DNA of 64,000 nucleotides from the NCBI RefSeq assembly GCF_022230955.1, contig NZ_JAKKFI010000050.1, positions 62,001 to 126,000 on the forward strand, in the 5' to 3' direction. Position 1 is the first letter of the stretch; each line of letters starts with the position of its first letter. The position numbers and the translations under genes are program-made. This DNA comes from Micromonospora cabrerizensis. Lineage in GTDB: Bacteria; Actinomycetota; Actinomycetes; Mycobacteriales; Micromonosporaceae. The notes under the pieces were generated by a model. The model worked only from the letters and a program-made list of their open reading frames with translations, was not told the DNA's origin and did not search any database. Below are positions 51,605 through 59,241 of this stretch, piece by piece.

Positions 51605-52612
51605 GTGCGACACAGGCTCAAGGACGTGGCCGAACGGGCCGGGGTGTCGGTGAAGACCGTCTCCAACGTCGTCAACGGCTACGTGCACGTTCGGCCGGAC
51701 ACCCGTGCCCGGGTCGAAGAGGCGATCGCCGAGCTCAACTACCGGCCCAACCTCTCGGCCCGCCACCTGCGCAAGGGTCGCACCGGCGTGATCGCGCTCG
51801 CCGTACCGGAACTGGACATCCCGTACTTCGCCGAGCTGGCCCGCTACGTGGTCAACGCCGCCGCCGCCTACGGCTGGACGGTGCTGATCGACCAGACCGG
51901 CGGTCGGCGGGAGCAGGAACGGGTCGTCGCCTCCGGCATCACGGACCACCTGATCGACGGGCTCATCTTCAGCCCGTTGGCGCTCACCGCCGAGGACCTG
52001 GCCGGTCTGGACGGTACGCCCATGGTGCTGCTCGGCGAGCGGGTCGAGCATGGCCCCGCCGATCGCGTGGTGATCGACAACGTGACCGCGGCCCGGGAGA
52101 TCACCGCCCACCTGATCCGGCTCGGCCACCGCCGGATCGCGGCCATCGGCTCCCAGCGCACCGACGAGGGCGCCAGCGCCCGACTGCGGCTGGCCGGCTA
52201 CACCGACGCGCTGCGCGCCGCCGGGCTCGACTACGACGAAACCCTGGTGGCGCCCGCGGCAGCCTGGCACCGCGCCGACGGCGCGGCCGCCATGCAGGGC
52301 CTGCTCACCTCCGGCGTACGCCCCGACGCCGTCTTCTGCTTCAACGACACGCTCGCCCTGGGTGCCCTCCGCGCCCTGCACGAGGCCGGTCTGCGGGTGC
52401 CCGAGGACGTGGCCGTGGTCGGCTTCGACGACATCGAGGACGGCCGGTTCTCCATCCCCACCCTGAGCACCGTCGCCCCGGACAAGGAGAAGATCGCCCA
52501 ACTGGCCGTCGAACTCCTCGCCAACCGCCTGGACGGCGACCGCACCGCCCCGGCGAGAGAGGTCTCCGCCCCCTACCGCCTGGAGATCCGCGAATCCACC
52601 GGGGCCCGCTGA
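51605..52612 (+). CDS. LacI-family regulator of the arabinoside cluster
   Basis: A 335-residue repressor with an N-terminal LacI helix-turn-helix (RLKDVAERAGVSVKTVSNVVNG at residues 4-25) and hinge (PNLSARHLRKGRTGVIAL), followed by a periplasmic-binding-protein-like sensor domain ending VGFDDIEDGRFSIPTLSTVAPDKEKI. It begins at GTG 51605. The effector would be arabinose or an arabino-oligosaccharide, by analogy and context. The double CAACGTTG palindrome upstream is the likely operator. It is convergent with the methyltransferase gene, with only 16 bases between stops. Confidence 0.9.
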   Translation: MRHRLKDVAERAGVSVKTVSNVVNGYVHVRPDTRARVEEAIAELNYRPNLSARHLRKGRTGVIALAVPELDIPYFAELARYVVNAAAAYGWTVLIDQTGGRREQERVVASGITDHLIDGLIFSPLALTAEDLAGLDGTPMVLLGERVEHGPADRVVIDNVTAAREITAHLIRLGHRRIAAIGSQRTDEGASARLRLAGYTDALRAAGLDYDETLVAPAAAWHRADGAAAMQGLLTSGVRPDAVFCFNDTLALGALRALHEAGLRVPEDVAVVGFDDIEDGRFSIPTLSTVAPDKEKIAQLAVELLANRLDGDRTAPAREVSAPYRLEIRESTGAR

Positions 52613-52628
52613 CCCGGCACCGGGCCCG

Positions 52629-53414
52629 TCAGTCGAAGAAGCGGGCCAGGTGGGATTTCGGGGCGGTCTCGGCGTCCGGCGGGAGTGGGGTCAGGTCGGC
52701 GAAGATCGAGGCGCCGTCGCAGCCCGCGTGCAGGGGATACCACCGTGGGGTGCCCGGTGGACGGCCCTGACAGATCCCCTTGAACGTCTGCACGTCCATC
52801 AGCCGGACGTGGGTCGGGTCGGCGACGGCGTTCACATGCCCCCACCAGGGGCTCATCACGTGCAGCACGCCACCCGGCCGCAGCACCCGGTGGCACTCGT
52901 CCACCAGCGGCAGGAAGTCGATCAGGTGCTCCAGGATGTGCACCGCGAACAGGACGTCCACCGAGTTGTCCGCCAGTGGCAGCGAGCCGGACAGGTCCGC
53001 CACCGCGTTCACCCCCGGCGCCGGGTAGATGTCCAGCCCCAGGTTGCTCGACCACTGCTTGGTCGGCCCGCAACCGAGGTCCACGACCACTGGCGCCCGC
53101 CCTCCGATGCCGACCCGGCACCAGACGCCGTAGACGCCGGCCAGCCGCCCCACCAGGTCCCGTACCAGCCGCAACTGTGTCGGCTCGGCGACGTCCCCGC
53201 TGAGATGGGCCACCCCCCGGTCGAACCGCACCTCCACCGCAAGACCCCGCAGCCGGTCGTCGTGCCGAGCCTGGTCCGCCCATGCCTGGGCGAGGGAATC
53301 GTCAATCGCCCGCAGCCGGTCGGCCGAGGGCGGAGTCAGTGCCAAAGCGACCATTCGGGCCACCTCCCGCCGCGCGATACCCGCAATCGCGCCCGGTATG
53401 CCCCGCTCGTCCAC
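52629..53414 (-). CDS. BON-domain / SAM-dependent methyltransferase fusion
   Basis: In this 261-residue protein residues 52-100 read like a BON domain (RLRGLAVEVRFDRGVAHLSGDVAEPTQLRLVRDLVGRLAGVYGVWCRV), normally a phospholipid- or ligand-binding module. Residues 105-230 are a class I methyltransferase: motif I VVDLGCGPTKQ near 111, then DIYPAPGVNAVADL, FAVHILEHLIDFLPL near 161 and HRVLRPGGVLHVMSPWW near 180. The N-terminal 50 residues are helical and charged. The substrate is unknown. The start at 53414 lies about 70 bases from a striking AT-rich double operator. I know of no described protein with this pairing, but I could not search. Confidence 0.75.
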   Translation of the reverse strand: MDERGIPGAIAGIARREVARMVALALTPPSADRLRAIDDSLAQAWADQARHDDRLRGLAVEVRFDRGVAHLSGDVAEPTQLRLVRDLVGRLAGVYGVWCRVGIGGRAPVVVDLGCGPTKQWSSNLGLDIYPAPGVNAVADLSGSLPLADNSVDVLFAVHILEHLIDFLPLVDECHRVLRPGGVLHVMSPWWGHVNAVADPTHVRLMDVQTFKGICQGRPPGTPRWYPLHAGCDGASIFADLTPLPPDAETAPKSHLARFFD

Positions 53415-53484
53415 GTCCGTCGTCTGCTCGGGCGCGGCGAGCGACGGGCGTGTCGCGGCCCCGCGGGCAGAAGGCGATGAGCGC

Positions 53485-53520
53485 TATACCTCTGAGGCAT
53501 AAATATGACTCACAGGTATA
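53485..53520. promoter_or_regulatory. Two inverted 17-bp near-palindromes (TATACCTSTGAGKCATA)
   Basis: TATACCTCTGAGGCATA at 53485-53501 and its inverted counterpart at 53504-53520 (reverse complement TATACCTGTGAGTCATA) agree at 15 of 17 positions and are each nearly self-complementary. Together they make one large AT-rich palindrome inside very GC-rich DNA, 71-106 bases upstream of the BON-methyltransferase start. This is the pattern of a dimeric repressor binding two adjacent sites. The regulator is not obvious nearby. Confidence 0.75.
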
Positions 53521-53558
53521 CCGCTCAACAGGGACACCGGCCCCGCGCCCGGGCCGGG

Positions 53559-53867
53559 TCAGCCCGAGAGGGTACGTCGGCCGCCGCGCATCCGTTGGCG
53601 GGGCGGCGGCTCGGCGGGCTTCGGCCGCTTGAGGTGATAGCGGTGCAACTCGTGGTTGCCGGGCAGGGACGGGTCCTCGCTCATCGCGACCAGTTCCCAG
53701 CCCTGGTCGCCGGCCCGGTTCAGGTGGGCCAGCGAGGTGTCGCCGTACGGCGTCACGTCGACCATCGAGCCGTCCGGGCCGTACCAGACGAAGACGACCT
53801 CCCAGCCGAGGTCGTTGGTCGCCGCCTGGCGGCGGCGGACCAGCAGGGCGTACTCCCACTTGAGCAT
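53559..53867 (-). CDS. Small DUF4177-like protein
   Basis: The 102-residue protein opens MLKWEYALLVRRRQ and contains LAHLNRAGDQGWELVAMSE near residue 46, the pattern of DUF4177 proteins (KWEY..., LN..G..GWELV). The C-terminus is basic (RRRTLSG end). DUF4177 proteins have no established function. ATG at 53867 is used rather than the GTG/ATG further up. It follows the ABC-F gene by 38 bases on the same strand and may be co-transcribed with it. Confidence 0.7.
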   Translation of the reverse strand: MLKWEYALLVRRRQAATNDLGWEVVFVWYGPDGSMVDVTPYGDTSLAHLNRAGDQGWELVAMSEDPSLPGNHELHRYHLKRPKPAEPPPRQRMRGGRRTLSG

Positions 53868-53905
53868 GGCGTCATTCTCACCCCGGGCCGGCCCGCTGGC
53901 ACGGA

Positions 53906-55543
53906 TCAATCCTCGGCGATCCGCCCGCCGTCGACGCGCAGCCGCCGGTTCGTCTCGATGGCGGCCAGCATCCGCCGGTCGTGGGTGACCAGCAGCAGCG
54001 TCCCGGGGTAGCTGGCCAGCGCCGACTCAAGCTGCTCGATGGCGGGCAGGTCCAGGTGGTTGGTGGGCTCGTCGAGCACCAGCAGGTTGACCCCGCGGCC
54101 CTGGAGCAGAGCCAGCGCCGCCCGGGTCCGCTCACCGGGGGAGAGGGTGGCCGCCGGTCGCGGCACGTGCGCCGCGCGCAGCCCGAACTTGGCCAGCAGG
54201 GTCCGCGCGTCCGCCGGCGACATGTGGGGTACGGCCGCGTGGAACGCGTCGATCAGCGGCGCGTCGCCGAGGAACAGCCCTCGGGCCTGGTCCACCTCGC
54301 CGATCACGACACCGGGCCCGAGTGCGGCGGTGCCGGCGTCCAGCGGCAGTCGGCCCAGCAGCGCGGCCAGCAGGGTGGACTTGCCCGAGCCGTTCGCCCC
54401 GGTCACCGCCACCCGGTCCGCCCAGTCGATCTGGAGGTCGACCGGGCCGAGGGTGAACCCGCCCCGACGTACCACCGCACCTCGCAGCGTGGCCACGACG
54501 GCGCCGGCGCGGGGGGCGGCGGCGATCTCCATCCGCAGCTCCCACTCCTTGCGCGGCTCCTCGACCACGTCGAGCCGTTCGATCAGCCGCTCGGTCTGCT
54601 TGGCCTTCGCGGCCTGCTTCTCGCTCGACTCGCTCCGGAACTTGCGGCCGATCTTGTCGTTGTCGGTGGCCTTGCGGCGGGCGTTCTTCACGCCCTTCTC
54701 CATCCACCCACGCTGGGTGCGGGCCCGCGCCTCCAGCCCGGCCTTGGTGTCGGCGTACTCCTCGAAGTCGGCGCGGGCGTGCCGGCGCGCGACCTCGCGC
54801 TCCTCCAGGTAGGCCGCGTAGCCGCCGCCGTAGTGGTGCACCTGCTGCTGCGGCAGGTCCAGCTCCAGAATGCGGGTCACCGTGCGGGTGAGGAACTCGC
54901 GGTCGTGGCTGACCAGCACCGTGCCGGCGCGCAACCCGGTGACGAACTCCTCCAGGCGCTCCAGCCCGGCCAGGTCCAGGTCGTTGGTCGGCTCGTCCAG
55001 CAGGAACACGTCATAGCGGCTGAGCAGCAGCGACGCCAGCCCGGCCCGGGCCGCCTGGCCGCCGGACAACCCGGTCGTCGGGTGATCCAGGTCCACCGCG
55101 AGCCCCAGGTCGGCGCTCACCTGCTCGGCGCGTTCGTCCAGGTCCGCGCCGCCGAGGGCGAGCCAGCGCTCCAGCGCGTCGCCGTACGCGTCGTCGGCGC
55201 CGGCCGCCCCGGCGGTCAACGCCTCGGTCGCCGCGTCCAACGCCGCCTGCGCGGCGGTCACCCCGGTCCGTCGGGCCAGGAAGTCCCGTACCGTCTCGCC
55301 CGGTCGCCGCTCCGGCTCCTGCGGCAGGTGCCCGACGCTCGCGGTGGGTGGGCTGAGCCGCACGCTGCCGGCCTCGACCGGCAACAACCCGGCGAGGGTA
55401 CGCAGCAGCGTCGACTTGCCGGCCCCGTTCGGCCCGACCAGGCCGATCACGTCACCGGGGGCGACCACCAGGTCCAATCCGGCGAACAGCGGGCGGTCGC
55501 CGTGCCCGGCTGCCAGGTCCTTGACGATCATCGTGGCGCTCAT
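53906..55543 (-). CDS. ABC-F family ATPase (ribosome-associated, possible antibiotic-resistance type)
   Basis: A 545-residue soluble protein with two ABC cassettes and no membrane domain. Cassette 1: GPNGAGKSTLL near residue 36, signature LSGGQAARAGL near 157, LLDEPTNDLDL near 179. Cassette 2: GANGSGKSTLL near 388, LSPGERTRAALAL near 465, LVLDEPTNHLDL near 487. The lysine/arginine-rich linker (EARARTQRGWMEKGVKNARRKATDNDKIGRKFRSE in outline, about 273-315) is of the ribosome-contacting kind. Such proteins act on the ribosomal exit site; some rescue it from antibiotics. Which type this is cannot be decided from sequence alone. Confidence 0.9.
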   Translation of the reverse strand: MSATMIVKDLAAGHGDRPLFAGLDLVVAPGDVIGLVGPNGAGKSTLLRTLAGLLPVEAGSVRLSPPTASVGHLPQEPERRPGETVRDFLARRTGVTAAQAALDAATEALTAGAAGADDAYGDALERWLALGGADLDERAEQVSADLGLAVDLDHPTTGLSGGQAARAGLASLLLSRYDVFLLDEPTNDLDLAGLERLEEFVTGLRAGTVLVSHDREFLTRTVTRILELDLPQQQVHHYGGGYAAYLEEREVARRHARADFEEYADTKAGLEARARTQRGWMEKGVKNARRKATDNDKIGRKFRSESSEKQAAKAKQTERLIERLDVVEEPRKEWELRMEIAAAPRAGAVVATLRGAVVRRGGFTLGPVDLQIDWADRVAVTGANGSGKSTLLAALLGRLPLDAGTAALGPGVVIGEVDQARGLFLGDAPLIDAFHAAVPHMSPADARTLLAKFGLRAAHVPRPAATLSPGERTRAALALLQGRGVNLLVLDEPTNHLDLPAIEQLESALASYPGTLLLVTHDRRMLAAIETNRRLRVDGGRIAED

Positions 55544-55605
55544 CAGGACGGCAGCCTATCCGGCCCCCCGCATACGAGCGGCCGGCAGCGGGCAGACTCA
55601 ACGAC

Positions 55606-56376
55606 GTGGTGACCACACTGGCGATCGACTGTGGCGGCGGAGGCATCAAGGCCTCCGTGCTCGACGAGGCGGGAACGATGCGGGCCCGGCCCTTGCGGGT
55701 GCCCACGCCGTACCCGCTGCCGCCTGCGCTCTTCGTCCAGACCCTGCGGGATCTGGGCGGGCGCCTGCCGACGGCGGACCGGCTGACCGTCGGCGTACCC
55801 GGGATGATCCGGCACGGGGTGGTGGTCGCCACGCCGCACTACGTGACTCGCAGCGGCCCCCGCAGTCGCGTCGACCCGGACCTGCTGGCCGAGTGGTCCG
55901 GCTGGGACGCGCGGGGCGCGCTGGCGGACGCCTTCGGGGTGCCGGCGCTGGTGCTCAACGACGCCGAGGTGCACGGCGCCGGGGTGGTCGCCGGCACCGG
56001 CTGCGAGCTGGTGCTGACGCTGGGCACCGGGCTGGGCAGCGCGCTCTTCGACGGCGGGGTGCTCGCACCGCACCTGGAGCTGTCGCACGCGCCGGTGCGC
56101 TGGGGCACCACCTACGACACGTACGTGGGTGAGCCGGAACGCCGACGGCTCGGTGACGCCTTCTGGTCCCGCCGCATCCGGCAGGTGGTCGACGGGCTCC
56201 GCCCGGTGTTCCGCTGGGACCGGCTCTACCTGGGCGGGGGCAACTCCCGGCTGATCCGGCCCGAGCAGCTGGCCCGGATGGGCGACGACGTGGTGGTGGT
56301 GCCGAACACGGCCGGAATCGTGGGCGGTGTCCGTGCGTGGGAGCTTTCCGTCGGCCGCCGGGACGCCCGCACCTGA
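55606..56376 (+). CDS. ROK-family sugar kinase, polyphosphate-glucokinase-like
   Basis: The 256-residue kinase has the ASKHA phosphate-1 loop LAIDCGGGGIKASVLD (residues 5-20) and the PPGK-type segment VLTLGTGLGSALFDGGVLAPHLELSHAP near 138-165, where ordinary ROK glucokinases carry a zinc-binding CxCGxxGC that is absent here. That points to polyphosphate/ATP-dependent glucokinase, which phosphorylates glucose using polyP. GTG at 55606 is used. It is divergent from the ABC-F gene with only 62 bases between starts. Which phosphoryl donor is preferred is inference. Confidence 0.82.
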   Translation: MVTTLAIDCGGGGIKASVLDEAGTMRARPLRVPTPYPLPPALFVQTLRDLGGRLPTADRLTVGVPGMIRHGVVVATPHYVTRSGPRSRVDPDLLAEWSGWDARGALADAFGVPALVLNDAEVHGAGVVAGTGCELVLTLGTGLGSALFDGGVLAPHLELSHAPVRWGTTYDTYVGEPERRRLGDAFWSRRIRQVVDGLRPVFRWDRLYLGGGNSRLIRPEQLARMGDDVVVVPNTAGIVGGVRAWELSVGRRDART

Positions 56377-56487
56377 CCCCAGGATGGCCGCACCTGACCC
56401 GATCGCGACTGCCGGGAACAGTCGCCAAACGCGCGGTGTTGTGCCAGCGTCGGAACAGGTGACGGTGCGACCCGAGGGGGTGGGCAG

Positions 56488-56856
56488 ATGGATCTTCTGG
56501 CGGACTACCGGCGGGCGACCATGTTCTTCGAAACCGGTGACCCGAGCGGAGCGGCCCGACTGCTGGAGCCGATCGTCGACGCCGAACCCGGCAACACGGC
56601 CGTTCGGCAGTTGCTGGCTCGGGCGTACTTCCAGTCGGCGCAGCTCAACCGCGCCGAGGAGCACCTGCGGGAGCTGGTCGACCGGGACCCGAGCGACCAC
56701 TACTCGCACCACGTGCTCGGTCGGACGCTGGAGCGGCTGAACCGGCACAACGACGCGCTGCGGCACCTGCGGATCGCCGCGGCGATGTACGCGACCAACG
56801 ACGACTACCGGATCGCGCTGGAGCGGGTGGAGACCCGGGTGGGCGGCACACGCTGA
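56488..56856 (+). CDS. Small TPR protein
   Basis: A 122-residue protein made of about three tetratricopeptide repeats: YRRATMFFETGDPSGAARLLEPIVDAEPGN, VRQLLARAYFQSAQLNRAEEHLRELVDRDPSD and HHVLGRTLERLNRHNDALRHLRIAAAMYATN. It is likely a protein-protein adaptor; no partner is known. ATG at 56488 has GAGGGGGTGGG ahead of it. A perfect terminator follows the stop. Confidence 0.8.
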   Translation: MDLLADYRRATMFFETGDPSGAARLLEPIVDAEPGNTAVRQLLARAYFQSAQLNRAEEHLRELVDRDPSDHYSHHVLGRTLERLNRHNDALRHLRIAAAMYATNDDYRIALERVETRVGGTR

Positions 56857-56874
56857 GCGTGCACCGGTGACGTG

Positions 56875-56904
56875 GCAGGGGCGGTCCTCCGGGGCCGCCC
56901 CTGC
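56875..56904 (+). terminator. Terminator hairpin after the TPR gene
   Basis: GCAGGGGCGG at 56875-56884 pairs perfectly with CCGCCCCTGC at 56895-56904 around a 10-base loop, starting 19 bases after the TPR gene stop. Confidence 0.8.
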
Positions 56905-56994
56905 TGTCGTCCGGGCCCGCCGCAGGCCGGCCAGTCCTCGTGAAACGGGCCCTAGGATGGCGGACATGGGACCTGACCGGCCGGGGACTGCGGC

Positions 56995-57249
56995 ATGAAG
57001 CTCAAGCTGGACCTGCACGAGATCTTCAACAAGGGCCAGGACATCGACCGGGCGTTGCGCGGGATCATGGACGAGGCGGTGGCGAAGAAGGCCACCCTCG
57101 TCGAGATCATCCCCGGCAAGGGGTCCGGTCAGCTCAAGAAGCGGGTGCTGCGGTTCCTCGACCAGAAGGACGTCAAGCAGCTCTACCACCGCGTGGAGAA
57201 GGACTCGAAGAACTTCGGCCGGCTCTTCGTGCACTTTCGCTGGAAGTAG
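56995..57249 (+). CDS. Stand-alone Smr domain protein
   Basis: The 84-residue protein is an isolated Smr (MutS2 C-terminal) domain: KLDLHEIFNKGQDIDRALRGIMDEAV at the start, then LVEIIPGKGSGQLKKRVLRFLDQ near residue 38-60, which matches the conserved IHGKGxGxLR motif in altered form (PGKGSGQLK). Smr domains nick or bind nucleic acid; stand-alone members may act in DNA or RNA turnover. ATG at 56995 follows GGGACTGCGGC without a clear SD. It is convergent with the small gene at 57313. Confidence 0.8.
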   Translation: MKLKLDLHEIFNKGQDIDRALRGIMDEAVAKKATLVEIIPGKGSGQLKKRVLRFLDQKDVKQLYHRVEKDSKNFGRLFVHFRWK

Positions 57250-57312
57250 CGCGGGCGCGACCTGCGGCTCCGGGTCACTGTCGATGTCCTCGTGGGTAGG
57301 TCCCCGCCATGC

Positions 57313-57720
57313 TCACTGGCGAGCCCAGCTGATGAGTTCTCTGGCGCCGGTGGCGGTGATGGTGTCGGGGTCCTGGGCCAGGGCGTCGCAGAGACTGAGG
57401 AAGTCGTCCACGGTGCCGCTGACCTGGCCGAGCCAGTCGGGCATGAGGTAGTTCACGACGCTGTCGTGGAGGTGGTAGAGATGATCGAGGCCGATGTTCA
57501 TGAGGTCCTGAGCGGCGGTGGTTGCTCGTGCGACCAGTCGAGTGCCGTGGATGTCATTGCGGCGTAGCAGGGCCAGGCAGGTCGCTTCGACGACGGCGGT
57601 GTCGCCGCGGTCGAGGAGGAGCCGCTGGAGGATGTCGGCGATGGCGTCCTGGTGGGCCCAGGCGGCGAGCTGTCCTCCTGCGGTGGCCCGGGTTGACCAG
57701 TCCGGGCTGTTGGCGGCCAT
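57313..57720 (-). CDS. Small hypothetical protein (HEAT-like helical)
   Basis: A 135-residue helical protein from ATG 57720: MAANSPDWSTRATAGGQLAAWAHQD, then ILQRLLLDRGDTAVVEATCLALLRRNDIHGTRLVARA, reminiscent of HEAT repeats, and a charged C-terminus ending in ISWARQ. I do not recognise a family. It is flanked by short intergenic gaps and lies next to a palindromic repeat at 57825; together with the small ORF at 57982 it forms an accessory-looking patch between conserved genes. Confidence 0.6.
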   Translation of the reverse strand: MAANSPDWSTRATAGGQLAAWAHQDAIADILQRLLLDRGDTAVVEATCLALLRRNDIHGTRLVARATTAAQDLMNIGLDHLYHLHDSVVNYLMPDWLGQVSGTVDDFLSLCDALAQDPDTITATGARELISWARQ

Positions 57721-57824
57721 GATCGTTTCCTGGAGTGGGGCAGAGGACTGCACGTGCCCAGATTTCCATACGCGCCGTGCGATCGACTCGCACGGAGGCG
57801 TGGCGCACGCCGCGGGTGCTGGCA

Positions 57825-57869
57825 ATCTTGGACACTTTCCGTTCGCCGCGCACGGAAACTGTCCAAGAT
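57825..57869. repeat. Palindromic repeat, copy 2 of the 9602-9654 element
   Basis: ATCTTGGACACTTTCCGT at 57825-57842 pairs with 57852-57869 with one mismatch. The right arm plus TCG is identical over its core to the right arm of the copy at 9630-9654 (CGGAAACTGTCCAAGATCTCG minus ends). Two copies about 48 kb apart in the same window make this a dispersed palindromic element. The rest of 57721-57981 shows no gene. Confidence 0.85.
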
Positions 57870-57981
57870 CTCGTGTGCGCAGCCCTGCAAGCGGGCAACG
57901 GCAGCCGAGATGGGAGAGCGCCCAGCGGTGCGTGGCGTTGACAGCGTCATCGCCGGACTGTCCGCTGTCGCGACAGCGACG

Positions 57982-58167
57982 TCAGCCCGCGAGAGCTTCC
58001 GGGCGGGAGCCGTGGCCGGCGGGGCGGCGGGACCAGCACTGCGGGCGCTGTCGCACAGCCAGCTCCAAGGCCTGATGATCGGACTCGATCATTTCCCGGG
58101 CTATTCGACGCGCCATTTCCAGACGGTCGGCGTGCATGTCAAGATCCGTCGGGCCCGCGCCAGCCAT
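57982..58167 (-). CDS. Small ORF, 61 residues, hypothetical
   Basis: ATG at 58167 is preceded by a good ribosome binding site (GAGGAG, 6-7 bases away). The product begins MAGAGPTDLDMHADRLEMARRIAREMIE and ends SRPEALAG; the middle is one helix of the kind that opens small regulatory or antitoxin-like proteins. The codon pattern is less strictly GC-ended than in neighbouring genes, which would fit a recently acquired gene. It could instead be spurious. The interval 58168-58423 shows nothing further except the SD of the next gene. Confidence 0.45.
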   Translation of the reverse strand: MAGAGPTDLDMHADRLEMARRIAREMIESDHQALELAVRQRPQCWSRRPAGHGSRPEALAG

Positions 58168-58423
58168 ATCGAACTCCTCGTCAGCGTTCGAACTAGTCGC
58201 ATCATCCGTCAGGGCGGAAACCGTCACCATTCCCCGATCGGTGGAAAGGCCCCGCCGGACGGCTCGGTGTCGCGTACCCCGGTTGCGCCGATGGTATCGG
58301 CGGCCCCACCATCCCGCGTGAAACTGCGGAACCCCGCCTTGCCGTTGGTGGGTACATTGCACGGTGCGCGGAGCGGGGGGCGCGACATGTCCGGTGAGGG
58401 ATCTTCGTTACGGGAGGACCGCC

Positions 58424-59224
58424 GTGCGGCATTCGAGCAGGACCGATCCGTTGTTCGTCGCCGTCGAGTCAGACTCGCTCACCCGTGCGGACGTCGCCGG
58501 GCTGATCGCGGGACGGCTGGCCGCCATCCGGGTGCCGGGGCTGCTGTCCGCGGCCCGCTGTCACGCGATCACGGCCGCGCTCGCCGACGCGCCGATGGAC
58601 TCCTACGACGAGAGCCGGGTCTTTCCCGTCGTCGCCAAGTTCGGCCCGGCCATCAACGACCACCGCGTTGCCGGTGAGCTGCGCGAGGACTACTGGGACG
58701 CGGCCCGCGCGGCCGACAAGAGCTGGTCCACGCTGGGCCTGCCGGACTCGCCACGGGAGCTGTGCCTGGCCGCGTTCCGGGCCGCCTGGCCGGACGTCGC
58801 ACCCGGGCGGCGGCAGGGCCGGGAGATGCACGTGGGCATCGTCCGCGAGATCAACGCCGGCCTCCAGGTGCACTACGACGACGCGATCCGGGAGTACGCC
58901 GGGCGACTGCTCGACGGTGACGTGGTGGCGCAGTTGGCGTTCAACATCTACATCCGGGTGCCTCCCGCCGGTGGCGAGACGGTGCTGTGGCGGCGGCGCT
59001 GGCAGCCGGGCGACGAGACCCTGCGGATTCCCGGCGGGTACGGCTACGACGAGTCGGTGGCCGCCGACACGCAGTCCCTGACACTGCGGCCCACGCTCGG
59101 GGAGGGCTTTCTGTTCGACCCCCGCAACTTTCACACGGTGCGTCCGGCGACGGATGGCCGACGGATCTCCATAGGATGTTTTGTCGGGCTCACCGACGAT
59201 GGCCGACTGGCCCTCTGGTCGTAG
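58424..59224 (+). CDS. 2-oxoglutarate/Fe(II)-dependent oxygenase
   Basis: The 266-residue protein has the iron triad of 2OG dioxygenases: LQVHYDDA near residue 147 (HxD), PRNFHTVRP near 235 (distal H) and GRRISIGCFVG arginine near 246 for 2-oxoglutarate. Because the second ligand is aspartate, it should hydroxylate (or desaturate) rather than halogenate. GTG at 58424 follows a GGGAGG site. It is immediately followed, 17 bases later, by a PLP dehydratase, so both may act on the same amino acid. Substrate unknown; free amino acid or peptidyl hydroxylation both fit. Confidence 0.82.
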   Translation: MRHSSRTDPLFVAVESDSLTRADVAGLIAGRLAAIRVPGLLSAARCHAITAALADAPMDSYDESRVFPVVAKFGPAINDHRVAGELREDYWDAARAADKSWSTLGLPDSPRELCLAAFRAAWPDVAPGRRQGREMHVGIVREINAGLQVHYDDAIREYAGRLLDGDVVAQLAFNIYIRVPPAGGETVLWRRRWQPGDETLRIPGGYGYDESVAADTQSLTLRPTLGEGFLFDPRNFHTVRPATDGRRISIGCFVGLTDDGRLALWS

Positions 59225-59241
59225 TGAAGGGGCGTTTCCCC

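Noticed and set aside
53981..55612. 543-residue plus-strand ORF over the ABC-F gene
   Set aside because: Shadow frame; the minus strand has complete Walker A, signature and Walker B motifs in both cassettes.
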